A DNA stretch of 61,985 nt from the NCBI GenBank assembly GCA_030429765.1, contig JAUIER010000022.1:1-61985 (forward strand), written 5' to 3'. Below are positions 16,046-24,207 of the stretch, in pieces. The notes below the pieces were generated by a model. It was not told the origin of the DNA. It was given only the letters and a program-made list of their open reading frames with translations, and did no database searches. Positions within the stretch are counted from its first letter, which is position 1. Each line of letters begins with the position of its first letter. The stretch comes from a bacterium (lineage in GTDB: Bacteria > Omnitrophota > Gorgyraeia > Zapsychrales > Zapsychraceae). The position numbers and the translations under genes are program-made.

Positions 16046-17269
16046 CTATCGGCTTAATTCTTTCAACTCTCTTAGCCGCTGCTGGTTTGCTTCAAATCGC
16101 CGAATTTTCTTCTGCAGTTCCTGAACGGTTGGATTATTGCTATTGGACTGAACTTTCTGTAACTGCCTTTTGGCTTTTGCTGGTTGATCGCGCAGCAGAT
16201 AGATCTGGCCGAGATACGAACGGGCCATAAACTCTGACTGCTCAGGCGCTCCGGTCAGTGCCTCCAAAAAGTGTATTTCAGCCTCCTCCAGTTCACCGCT
16301 AAAGATCCTGATCCGCCCTTTCAGCAAGTGCCCGCGATATTTATGATCCGGATAAATCTTCAGCAACCTGTTCACATAATCGATCGCCATCTCAAATTCC
16401 CCCATGGTCAAATGATTGTCAGAGAGCCCGACGTAAGGGAGAAAATTATTCGGATCAAGGTCCATCGCCTGCTTGTAAAGGGGCATTGATCGATGCGGCG
16501 CGCCCGCAATGCTGTACTCCCGGGCCAACTCGGCGATCAAATACGAATTATCCGGCTCCAGACCGACTTTTCGCTGCAAGTCCTGAATCAAACTATCAGC
16601 CGCCACAATGGTTTCCACCGTCGCGCGGATTATCGGATCGGTGGGCGGCCGCTTCTGGGCGAGGGTGATATTCTCGGCCGCTAATTCACGCTGTCCCTGG
16701 CGGTGATAAATAACCCCCAGATAATAATGGGCTAAACGCTCCAGCGTAGTCGGTGACAACCCGGACGCGTGATGGTCAATGATCGCCGTAAGATTCCTGA
16801 CCGCCTGACCATCTTCACCAAGCATCAAACTGCAGACCGCACTGTTCAGTAAGGCCGGATACTTGAATCGAATGTCATTCATTGAGGCATCGAAATTCGT
16901 ACGCGCTATATGATATTTTTTGTCCCGAGCCTCCACCAAGCCGGCATAAAATTGTCCCGCCGCCTGCGCATACTCGTCGCCCGAGTGTTGACCGATGAAC
17001 GCCTCCAAAAATACGCGGGCTTGGCTCAGCTCCCCGCCCTCAATAATATTTTTGACTTGCCGTAGAGCATCCCGTGCGGCCTGATCCTCTTCATGGCTAT
17101 CCTGAAAATTAAATTCGGGCTCAAGAAAACCATGCAATGGCAAGCCGTTATATTTAAGAGGCAAAATACAGCGATTACAGATTGTATCGTCAGCTGTCGC
17201 TTCAGACATTGACAAAGTCATAAAACAGAACAGTGCTGCCCAGAAAATTTTTAATGATGGAATTTTCAT
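16046..17269 (-). CDS. Exported TPR protein
   Basis: 407 residues with a signal peptide (about 1-26). A CNRC motif follows (about 31-34), then eight or more TPR-like helical pairs across 50-395, including ARVFLEAFIGQHSGDEYAQ, PHRSMPLYKQAMDLDPNNFL and AIDYVNRLLKIYPDHKYRG. It is likely a periplasmic scaffold. It overlaps the preceding TPR gene by 4 bases (ATGA). It sits between two SGNH genes, so it may organise their complex, as TPR proteins such as AlgK do in alginate secretion. That analogy is inference. Confidence 0.78.
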   Translation of the reverse strand: MKIPSLKIFWAALFCFMTLSMSEATADDTICNRCILPLKYNGLPLHGFLEPEFNFQDSHEEDQAARDALRQVKNIIEGGELSQARVFLEAFIGQHSGDEYAQAAGQFYAGLVEARDKKYHIARTNFDASMNDIRFKYPALLNSAVCSLMLGEDGQAVRNLTAIIDHHASGLSPTTLERLAHYYLGVIYHRQGQRELAAENITLAQKRPPTDPIIRATVETIVAADSLIQDLQRKVGLEPDNSYLIAELAREYSIAGAPHRSMPLYKQAMDLDPNNFLPYVGLSDNHLTMGEFEMAIDYVNRLLKIYPDHKYRGHLLKGRIRIFSGELEEAEIHFLEALTGAPEQSEFMARSYLGQIYLLRDQPAKAKRQLQKVQSNSNNPTVQELQKKIRRFEANQQRLRELKELSR

Positions 17270-18252
17270 TGATTCAACTTACCTTCTAAGAATTTAACCC
17301 ACTTCTGTGCATTTTCATGGTCTGGAAAATAGTATAGTACTTTTTGGTAATCGGCCAACGCCTCAGACAAACGCCCAAGCTTATATAGACTCCCTCCCCT
17401 GTAGGTCAGCCATGCCGTTCGATCTCCGAATTGCAGTGCCTGACTATACAACTGATGAGCCTTGGCATAGTCTTCATTTCGATACCATCCAGCAGCTTGT
17501 TCGGCATATAGCATACCCTGCAATGACCAAATCCGGGGATTCAGATCCACGTATTGCTGCGCATTCTTGGCAAATTCTTGCATCTGCCCATATGAACCTC
17601 CCCATTTGGGCATTAGAGATACCATATAAGTAAATCGCAGATAATACGATTTCAAATGATGCTCCTCCGCCCATTCAAGAACTGTCTTCGGAGTCAATTC
17701 CAGCCGTGAATTATAAGATATTTTCAACAAATAGTAGTAGGCCGGCATAATTCGTGAATCTTTCATAACAGCAACCTTCAAATCTCTTTGCGCTTGCTGG
17801 TGTAACTCCACCATCTTCTCTATACTTTCCTCCGGCACTTTGGATATATATTGTCCGCCCCGCACCCGAAATCCTGCAGCCGACTTGTAGATACCCCGGG
17901 CGGCGTAGGCTATCGCACTGCGCTTGGTATCGACCCATGCATCAACCTGCTTCCCCGTAACGCCCATTGCCGGATCAAAGTTTTCAAACGAGTTCAGCAG
18001 GTATGCTTCATAAACGTAATCATCTTCATATTTATTGATCGCGTCATCCAACATCGCCTCTAATTTGTCATAGTCTTCTTCAATGAGAAGCTTTTTTATG
18101 ACGCTGGCTTTAATCTCCAGCAGGTCCAACGACTCTTTTAAGACTTTATTGTTGGCTTCGGCCCGTGATTGCGATTCATCCGCTGCCGCGCCGTGATAGC
18201 CAAACATCGTTATTCCCATTGCCAGCATTACCAGTATCCGTATTTTTTTCAT
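17266..18252 (-). CDS. Exported TPR-like protein
   Basis: 328 residues from the ATG at 18252, which has an AGGAGG ribosome site and opens a signal peptide (MKKIRILVMLAMGITMFG to AAA). A longer frame to 18483 runs into the upstream SGNH gene and is not used. The mature protein is helical; clear TPRs lie at the C-terminus (EDYAKAHQLYSQALQFGD, GRLSEALADYQKVLYYFPDH). The N-terminal half is lysine-rich and coiled. It is coupled to the next TPR gene by an ATGA overlap. Role probably structural in the same envelope complex. Confidence 0.78.
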   Translation of the reverse strand: MKKIRILVMLAMGITMFGYHGAAADESQSRAEANNKVLKESLDLLEIKASVIKKLLIEEDYDKLEAMLDDAINKYEDDYVYEAYLLNSFENFDPAMGVTGKQVDAWVDTKRSAIAYAARGIYKSAAGFRVRGGQYISKVPEESIEKMVELHQQAQRDLKVAVMKDSRIMPAYYYLLKISYNSRLELTPKTVLEWAEEHHLKSYYLRFTYMVSLMPKWGGSYGQMQEFAKNAQQYVDLNPRIWSLQGMLYAEQAAGWYRNEDYAKAHQLYSQALQFGDRTAWLTYRGGSLYKLGRLSEALADYQKVLYYFPDHENAQKWVKFLEGKLNQ

Positions 18253-18280
18253 ATACCTCCTATACACATAGTTGTTAAGA

Positions 18281-19315
18281 TCATAATAGCCGCAGCAGCT
18301 CCACCAACTCCCGCGTCCAGCGGTTGTCGCCGTCGCTGTTGAGATGCTGGGGATCGTTAAAATATCGCGCTTCCCAGGCCGTCCACAATGGTTCGATCCA
18401 CTCGACCTGCGGATGCTGTTGACGGATACGATGGATAACGTCAACGTATCTTTGATACGACCCGTCGTCCATCCGTTTATCATACACGGCCTGGACCATC
18501 GGCGCGTGCACCACCGTAACTTGGATGTTGTGATCCGCCGCCAATTGCAAAAATTTCAAGTACGCCTCGACGGCCTGCTCATTCACCGCGAAGGAATGCT
18601 TATAAATCGCCGATCCGCGGATGGTTGGCGCATCCGGCGCGGGACCGACTCCCATCTGGACACCACCATTGTAGCGCTTGAGCATGGTGTTGACTTGCTG
18701 TTGTGACAACCTGCTCACCGGCCCCTTGTCGCGCCACACATCGATAAGCTGCTTACGGTAGGTCAATGTATACGACAAACGCTCAAGCTTGGCCAGCGCG
18801 AGCTTAAGCCACATCGACCGGTCAAACGCCGACAGACCTTCCCCAAACGAATACATCCGGCAAAATCGATGCAGCTCGGTCGACGCCGACGCGTCGGGAT
18901 CGGCATTGAACCACTCGGCCATCAGCGTCACGGGCGCGATCGACAGCACAATCCGTTCAGGCGGTGAATGATGCTTGAGATATAGTTTGAGCAATAACGC
19001 ATAACTCTGCACGCCGTGATTGGGCAGCGACAGATTGTAAACCTTAATCTCATGTCCGGATGACGACAATCCATCGGACAACACGCGCGCGTCCAGCCCC
19101 ATCGCCCGGCTGTCACCGACAATCAGCCAGTCAATCGGCTGCTCCTGCGGCTGTGCAATCCAGGCCTTCTTTCCCCGCATCACCTTCTCGGTGAACGACA
19201 ACAAATAATCAGATCCCTGCCGCACCAACACCTCAACCGCCATCAGTAAACACAAGACCAGAATTAAAGCCAGCGGCGGACGGGGTGGTTTAGTTCCCTT
19301 TTTTTCAGCGTTCAT
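18281..19315 (-). CDS. SGNH-fold AlgJ/DltD-like envelope protein
   Basis: 344 residues: N-terminal membrane segment (about 13-32), then IDWLIVGDSRAMGLD (block I, GDS-type with the nucleophile Ser), VYNLSLPNHGVQSYALLL (block II, Gly/Asn region) and FNDPQHLNSDGDNRW (block V, Asp and His). This arrangement occurs in AlgJ/AlgX and DUF1574/DltD-like proteins that act with MBOAT acyltransferases. An MBOAT gene exists at 29594-31006 but has its own SGNH partner. It begins one base after the stop of the 113-residue membrane protein. Confidence 0.78.
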   Translation of the reverse strand: MNAEKKGTKPPRPPLALILVLCLLMAVEVLVRQGSDYLLSFTEKVMRGKKAWIAQPQEQPIDWLIVGDSRAMGLDARVLSDGLSSSGHEIKVYNLSLPNHGVQSYALLLKLYLKHHSPPERIVLSIAPVTLMAEWFNADPDASASTELHRFCRMYSFGEGLSAFDRSMWLKLALAKLERLSYTLTYRKQLIDVWRDKGPVSRLSQQQVNTMLKRYNGGVQMGVGPAPDAPTIRGSAIYKHSFAVNEQAVEAYLKFLQLAADHNIQVTVVHAPMVQAVYDKRMDDGSYQRYVDVIHRIRQQHPQVEWIEPLWTAWEARYFNDPQHLNSDGDNRWTRELVELLRLL

Positions 19316-19316
19316 C

Positions 19317-19658
19317 CTAAATCACAACACCCACTATCATCCAAACATATCCTAGATAATAAGTCCTGGCCATCGGACGGGACATTTCTCTAGCGGCGCT
19401 ATCACCGAATGTGATCCATTTTCCCTTCTTTAGTACAGAGATCTTTGCCCAGAGAAATAACACTAACCCAACCCACAAGAATAATAATCCCATAACACCC
19501 GGATCCTTATTGCTTACATGGCTAAGGCATGCCAAGAGCAACAGCATAGTCCAAAAAAATCCCATAACAGGTTTATAAAAATACTTTCCGAACATACTTT
19601 TTGTATAAAAATTATATCGCCACATGTTAATACCCCAAAGTTTATCGTAACTCATCAA
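19317..19658 (-). CDS. Small polytopic membrane protein
   Basis: Up to 113 residues. The frame opens with TTG-ATG (19658/19655); an internal ATG at 19625 has a better-spaced GGGG and may be the true start. There are three hydrophobic segments (about 34-45, 55-72 and 95-113). No family recognised. It heads the operon that continues with the AlgJ/DltD-like gene one base downstream. The 108-base gap to the next gene (19659-19766) contains a CCTCC/GGAGG hairpin with no clear role. Confidence 0.5.
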   Translation of the reverse strand: MMSYDKLWGINMWRYNFYTKSMFGKYFYKPVMGFFWTMLLLLACLSHVSNKDPGVMGLLFLWVGLVLFLWAKISVLKKGKWITFGDSAAREMSRPMARTYYLGYVWMIVGVVI

Positions 19659-19766
19659 TCAAGAATCTGATGACAATTTCACCTCCCCCCAAGGCCTCCT
19701 ACGGCATGGAGGATGATAAAAAAATTTAAGACGTTTATCCTTTTCTCCTAATTATTCCTTATCGTA

Positions 19767-20585
19767 TTATTTAGATTCCAAACAGTTTTCTTCTTCATCG
19801 GATGCTCCATCCTTACACCCACATTCACTTTCCCTTTTAGTCAACATTTCATCAAGCGTTATACAACCATGTTTTTTAATAAAGGTATCATCAGCACCCG
19901 CATTCACTAATAACCGGGCTATTTCTGTACCACCTTGATAACACGCCGAACTAACAGCTGATGCCCCCGAATCTTCAACTAACTCCAAAGCATTACCCTC
20001 TATAAAGATGTTTACCACATCAGAATTTCCAGATCTTACTGCATAATCCAGGTTTGATTTCATATATCTAGAAATTTCTTTATCTGTTTGCAAAAATAGC
20101 CGTACGATTTCAACTCGATTGTTTTTTATTGCCTCCATCATCGCGTTAGTATTAAATCCCTCGAATATTGTGTACTCATATATGTCAAATTTTCCAGCCT
20201 TTACCATTTGCCTCACCTTTTCAATATCTCCTTTGGCGGCTACTTTCATGAGAGGGGTTCGGTGATCAAATCTGGGCAACAATACTAATGCAATTATCTG
20301 AATCACAAGAGGTAATATGAAATTCCAGGCATATTTATGTAAATGGTTATCAGCGACTATATTAGATTTGGTAAATTTGGTTACGTAATAAAGACATATA
20401 CCTAAAACGACCGGCATCAACAAAGTTCCTACTATCATTGCTATGATGTAGTAGCTATTCTTAGTTGGCACAAAAAAATGTGTTACAATCGCCAAGAAAA
20501 GAGGAAATACTATACAGTATAAAAAAGTAAGAAATATACCCCCTAGGAAATATGTATTTGCTTTCCTAGTTCTCTTTGGATTCAT
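19767..20585 (-). CDS. Membrane protein with C-terminal ankyrin repeats
   Basis: 272 residues: three or four hydrophobic helices in 1-110, then ankyrin-like repeats from about 118 to 250 (TPLMKVAAKGDIEKVRQMVKAG, TNAMMEAIKNNRVEIVRLFL, SACYQGGTEIARLLVNAGAD). The tail is acidic with a CxC pair. A TATAAT sits 15 bases before the ATG (20600-20605, minus strand) without a good -35. The gene is AT-rich compared with both neighbours. The repeats face the cytoplasm if the helix count is even. Binding partner unknown. Confidence 0.68.
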   Translation of the reverse strand: MNPKRTRKANTYFLGGIFLTFLYCIVFPLFLAIVTHFFVPTKNSYYIIAMIVGTLLMPVVLGICLYYVTKFTKSNIVADNHLHKYAWNFILPLVIQIIALVLLPRFDHRTPLMKVAAKGDIEKVRQMVKAGKFDIYEYTIFEGFNTNAMMEAIKNNRVEIVRLFLQTDKEISRYMKSNLDYAVRSGNSDVVNIFIEGNALELVEDSGASAVSSACYQGGTEIARLLVNAGADDTFIKKHGCITLDEMLTKRESECGCKDGASDEEENCLESK

Positions 20586-20624
20586 ATATTGAAAACTATA
20601 TTATATTCACATTTAAAATTACTA

Positions 20625-21467
20625 TCATTTTGTTAACGTCAACACCACAATCTCCGGTACGACTCCAAGGCGCACGGGGAGGATGCTTGTGCCGATCCCG
20701 GTCCCGACAAACAGATGCCGGCCTTCTTCCACAATATGTCCGGCCGCAAAACGTTGACCATATTTGGACGGCACCACCGGCCGCCCGATGAGCGGCAGGC
20801 GCACCTGACCGCCATGCGTGTGCCCGGCGAGCGTCAGATTCACCCGCGACGGCACATCAACAAAGACATCGGGATTGTGCGTGAGCAGAATCACCGGCAG
20901 ATCATCGGCCACATACTCGAGCGTCTGTGCCAGGTCCGGCTCGCGTTCCCACAGGTCATCGACGCCGCTGACCCAAAAATGTCTGGTGTCATCCCCCACC
21001 CGCACCGAGCGGTTTTCCAGCACCACAATGCCCACATCAACCAGGGCCGTTCGCATGCGTCCGCCGTCAAACATCCAGTCATGATTACCCAGCACCGTGT
21101 AGGTGCCGTATGTCGATGTCAGGTAGCGCAAACGTTCACAGATCGCTTCGGGCTCAAAAAATGTTCCGCCGAGCACATCATCGATCAAAAAGTCCCCGAG
21201 GATCAGCACCACATCGGGTTTCAGCGCGTTGGTGCGGTCGACCACTTCTTCGACTTTTTCCAGATCAATAAAGGATGACCCCACATGCAAATCCGCAATC
21301 ACCGCCACACGTAGTCCGTCCAACGGCTCGGTCCATCCCGGAACCGCCAGCGTTTCGTGACGAACCACTAACTTGTTGGGCTCGATGCCGAAGGCGTAGA
21401 TGGCCAGTGCCGCGGCGATAAGCAACAGGAGGACACCGGCTTGTTTGTATAACCGCGCTTTACTCAT
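20625..21467 (-). CDS. Membrane-anchored metallophosphoesterase (YkuE/YaeI-like)
   Basis: 280 residues from the ATG at 21467, one base after the stop of the giant MORN_2 gene. An N-terminal helix (about 9-26) anchors the catalytic domain. All dimetal motifs are present: VIADLHVG (DxH), LILGDFL (GD), VLGNHDW (GNHD), LLTHNPD (H) and LAGHTHGGQ (GHTHGG). This fits the YkuE/YaeI group, which includes UDP-2,3-diacylglucosamine hydrolase-like enzymes. Last gene of the operon starting at 27238; its relation to the MORN proteins is unknown. Confidence 0.9.
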   Translation of the reverse strand: MSKARLYKQAGVLLLLIAAALAIYAFGIEPNKLVVRHETLAVPGWTEPLDGLRVAVIADLHVGSSFIDLEKVEEVVDRTNALKPDVVLILGDFLIDDVLGGTFFEPEAICERLRYLTSTYGTYTVLGNHDWMFDGGRMRTALVDVGIVVLENRSVRVGDDTRHFWVSGVDDLWEREPDLAQTLEYVADDLPVILLTHNPDVFVDVPSRVNLTLAGHTHGGQVRLPLIGRPVVPSKYGQRFAAGHIVEEGRHLFVGTGIGTSILPVRLGVVPEIVVLTLTK

Positions 21468-21468
21468 C

Positions 21469-24207
21469 CTAACGCGCCTCATCAATCTTGATAGCCACCG
21501 GATCTTCCCCATAATTCAAATCCGATGTGTAAATGAGTTGCCCGTTCTCGTCATACTCAAACATCAACGGCCACTGACCCGGCACATTCATCGTCGCCGA
21601 AAATATCAGCTGACCATTCCGATGATACTTTCGGTGATACTTCTCGGGCATCGCGCGATGACAATCCGCTTCCAACTCCTTTTCACCCGTCGGATAAAAC
21701 CTGACCATCTCACAATCTTCCGGGGAGGTCTGCCGAACTCGATACTCCAGCTTTCCGTCCGGATAGTATCCCCGGGCGTCGCCGGATATTTCGCCGTCCT
21801 TGAGCTTACCTTCCGCGTAGAGCGTGCCATCCGGATACAAGATCTTAAACTCCCCGGTGAACGGCTTGCCATCCTCGCCGATATGTTGACCGTTCACAAA
21901 ATTGGACACATCAATAACCGATCCGTCCGGCGCGTATATTGTTACTTCACCATTGTGTTCTTTGTCCTTAATCATCCCCTCGCTTCGTTTGCTGCCATTT
22001 TCATAATATGTAACGACCTTACCCGTTTGACCGTTAAACTCACCTGTCAGCGCGCCTGATTCGTAGTACCATTTCATCCAACCTTTCTCCGGATTTTTCT
22101 GGCTGGCTTCCGAGTACTGAGCCACGACTCCGTCGGGATAATATTTGGTGTAGGAATATTTGTCGTTAACCAGACCAAAATCCATCTCAAAGGACACGTC
22201 GCCGTTCTTATAGTAGCTGACATACTTGTCGACAAACTCGCCCTCCTCGGTATTGGCCTCGCCCCAAAGCGGACCATCCGGATAATACATCCGCATCGCT
22301 CCGTCATAAACGCCATTGCGTGTCTGATATTCCATGGCCAGCATGCCGTTTTTGTGAAACATCACTTCGGCCCCCGACTTAAGTCCGCCATCCGCATCGA
22401 CCATCTTTCCGTGTTTGTAATTTTGCCGGCAGGATTCGGTGCCATCCGGATGATAGCAGACCCGTTCGCCATGCATCTCGCCATATTCAAAGAAAGTCCG
22501 ATATCGAGGCGTTCCGTCGGGATAATAGTGAATACTTTCGCCGTGCCTCAATCCTTTTTTATAGGTGGTATGATCCATAAGGTGACCGTCCGGAAAATAC
22601 CACTTGATTGTTCCATCGGGTATGCCTTTCCAATAATTGGCCTGGGTTTTGATCTGACCATCATGATAGTACTTGGTTACCGGTCCATGCAGGTTGCCGT
22701 CCCGGTATACCATTTCACATTCCAGCTTGGCATCCTTATAGTAGCATTTCCCCGGACCGTTCAGCTCTCCATCTTTGTAGAACACATTGGCCAGCACCTG
22801 CCCACTGAGATAAAAGGATTGGGCCGGCCCTTGCTTCTGGTCGTCCTGATATTGAAACACCCAGGACTTGTTGCCGGATTTATCATAGGTGACCTGTTCA
22901 CCATGCCGAACACCATCTTTGTACTGCGTCACACTCTGGATCGTTTTGTCCTCGCGGTACAATGTTCTTGGTCCGTTCCATAATTGTCCGCCCTGCCCTA
23001 CCAATTTTCCGTCTTTGTAGGCAATGCGGTAGTCGAGTTCATGCCCTTCCAAAAATTTAACGTACTCGCCATCACGTTCGCCGTTTTTATAGTGAGCCAC
23101 GATATAGGGACTGCCATCTTTATAATATGATTTGTAATATCCGTGACGATTACCGTCCTTGTACTCAATCTCTTCGGACAGCTGACCGGACTTGTAAAAC
23201 TCTTTGTACACCCCCTGCATTTGACCTTCGTTATAGTCCCACACCCTGCGTAAAGGTCCGGAAATTCGAAATTCCTTGATAATGCCGTGATATTCATCAT
23301 TCTTGTAGCCGCCGGCCTCTTTGATTTTGCCGTCCGGATAAAATTGCTTATAAGGCCCGTTAAGTATATCGTCGTGATATGTATGCTCTTCCTTTAACTG
23401 GCCATCCGGATAATATTCTCGGGTCACCCCCTCGCGCTGATCTTCATTGAAGGATGCTTCGCGAAAGATGCTTCCATCTTTATAGAACATCGTGTATAGA
23501 CCATGATACATATCGTCCTTGTAATTGATAACCTCGTACACCCGGCCTTCGGGGTTGTAGTACTTGGCCTCACCGTTTAGTAAACCGTTCTGGATAGATT
23601 CTTCGGATCTAATTTTCCCGTCCGCGAAATATTTCCGGGAGATACCGCTATATGGTTTACCATTGTCAGCCAGCAACTTATGGTCGGCATAGGTCTCCCT
23701 ATAGGCCAGTCTTCCGTCTTCATAATATTTTCTGAGCTCACCGTGCAACTGACCGTCTTTGTAATGCTCCTCGTCTTCCAATTGACCATTTTTATGGTAA
23801 ACCCGCCGCAAACCATGCAGCTCGTCATCTCGGTAGTTGGCTTCAACGTGCACCTGACCATCCTCAAAATACCGCAAAAATTCACCGGACCGTTGTCCAT
23901 CCACCATCGACATCTGCGATTGAAGCTGACCATTCTCATAGAAATATTTTGAAACGCCGTCCTCAATCCCTTCCTTATATGTGATCTCACTCTTGAGAGT
24001 TCCGTCCTCATAATGGGATCTATGTGTGCCCACCTCGACACCGTTTTCATACTGCCCCTCTTCTTTAACAGTTTCACCATCATCGTGATACACCTTGTGC
24101 TGCCCCGTGAAATCCTTGACAACGCTATCCGAGGGACCGGCAAACCCCAACCCCGCGATGGCGACAATGAGCGGCAAAATATTTCTGCAAGCGGGCATCA
24201 TCTTCAT
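21469..24207 (-). CDS. Giant exported MORN_2 repeat protein
   Basis: 912 residues. A signal-like segment (about 9-25) is followed by an almost unbroken array of about 35-38 MORN_2 units of 22-24 residues with the consensus YYxdGxlxxExxYxdGxxhGxxxxY, for example YYPDGTPRYRTFFEYGEMHG. Interruptions carrying G(Q/K)P(Y/F)(S/T)G occur near residues 180 and 785. Such an array would form a very long beta-ladder, probably periplasmic or on the surface. Overlaps the preceding gene by 4 bases. The repeats have diverged in sequence, so the array is old rather than a recent DNA expansion. Function unknown. Confidence 0.82.
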   Translation of the reverse strand: MKMMPACRNILPLIVAIAGLGFAGPSDSVVKDFTGQHKVYHDDGETVKEEGQYENGVEVGTHRSHYEDGTLKSEITYKEGIEDGVSKYFYENGQLQSQMSMVDGQRSGEFLRYFEDGQVHVEANYRDDELHGLRRVYHKNGQLEDEEHYKDGQLHGELRKYYEDGRLAYRETYADHKLLADNGKPYSGISRKYFADGKIRSEESIQNGLLNGEAKYYNPEGRVYEVINYKDDMYHGLYTMFYKDGSIFREASFNEDQREGVTREYYPDGQLKEEHTYHDDILNGPYKQFYPDGKIKEAGGYKNDEYHGIIKEFRISGPLRRVWDYNEGQMQGVYKEFYKSGQLSEEIEYKDGNRHGYYKSYYKDGSPYIVAHYKNGERDGEYVKFLEGHELDYRIAYKDGKLVGQGGQLWNGPRTLYREDKTIQSVTQYKDGVRHGEQVTYDKSGNKSWVFQYQDDQKQGPAQSFYLSGQVLANVFYKDGELNGPGKCYYKDAKLECEMVYRDGNLHGPVTKYYHDGQIKTQANYWKGIPDGTIKWYFPDGHLMDHTTYKKGLRHGESIHYYPDGTPRYRTFFEYGEMHGERVCYHPDGTESCRQNYKHGKMVDADGGLKSGAEVMFHKNGMLAMEYQTRNGVYDGAMRMYYPDGPLWGEANTEEGEFVDKYVSYYKNGDVSFEMDFGLVNDKYSYTKYYPDGVVAQYSEASQKNPEKGWMKWYYESGALTGEFNGQTGKVVTYYENGSKRSEGMIKDKEHNGEVTIYAPDGSVIDVSNFVNGQHIGEDGKPFTGEFKILYPDGTLYAEGKLKDGEISGDARGYYPDGKLEYRVRQTSPEDCEMVRFYPTGEKELEADCHRAMPEKYHRKYHRNGQLIFSATMNVPGQWPLMFEYDENGQLIYTSDLNYGEDPVAIKIDEAR

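Noticed and set aside
18253-18483. 77-residue N-terminal extension of the TPR-like gene
   Set aside because: It overlaps the coding end of the SGNH gene and lacks a ribosome site; the ATG at 18252 has AGGAGG and a signal peptide.
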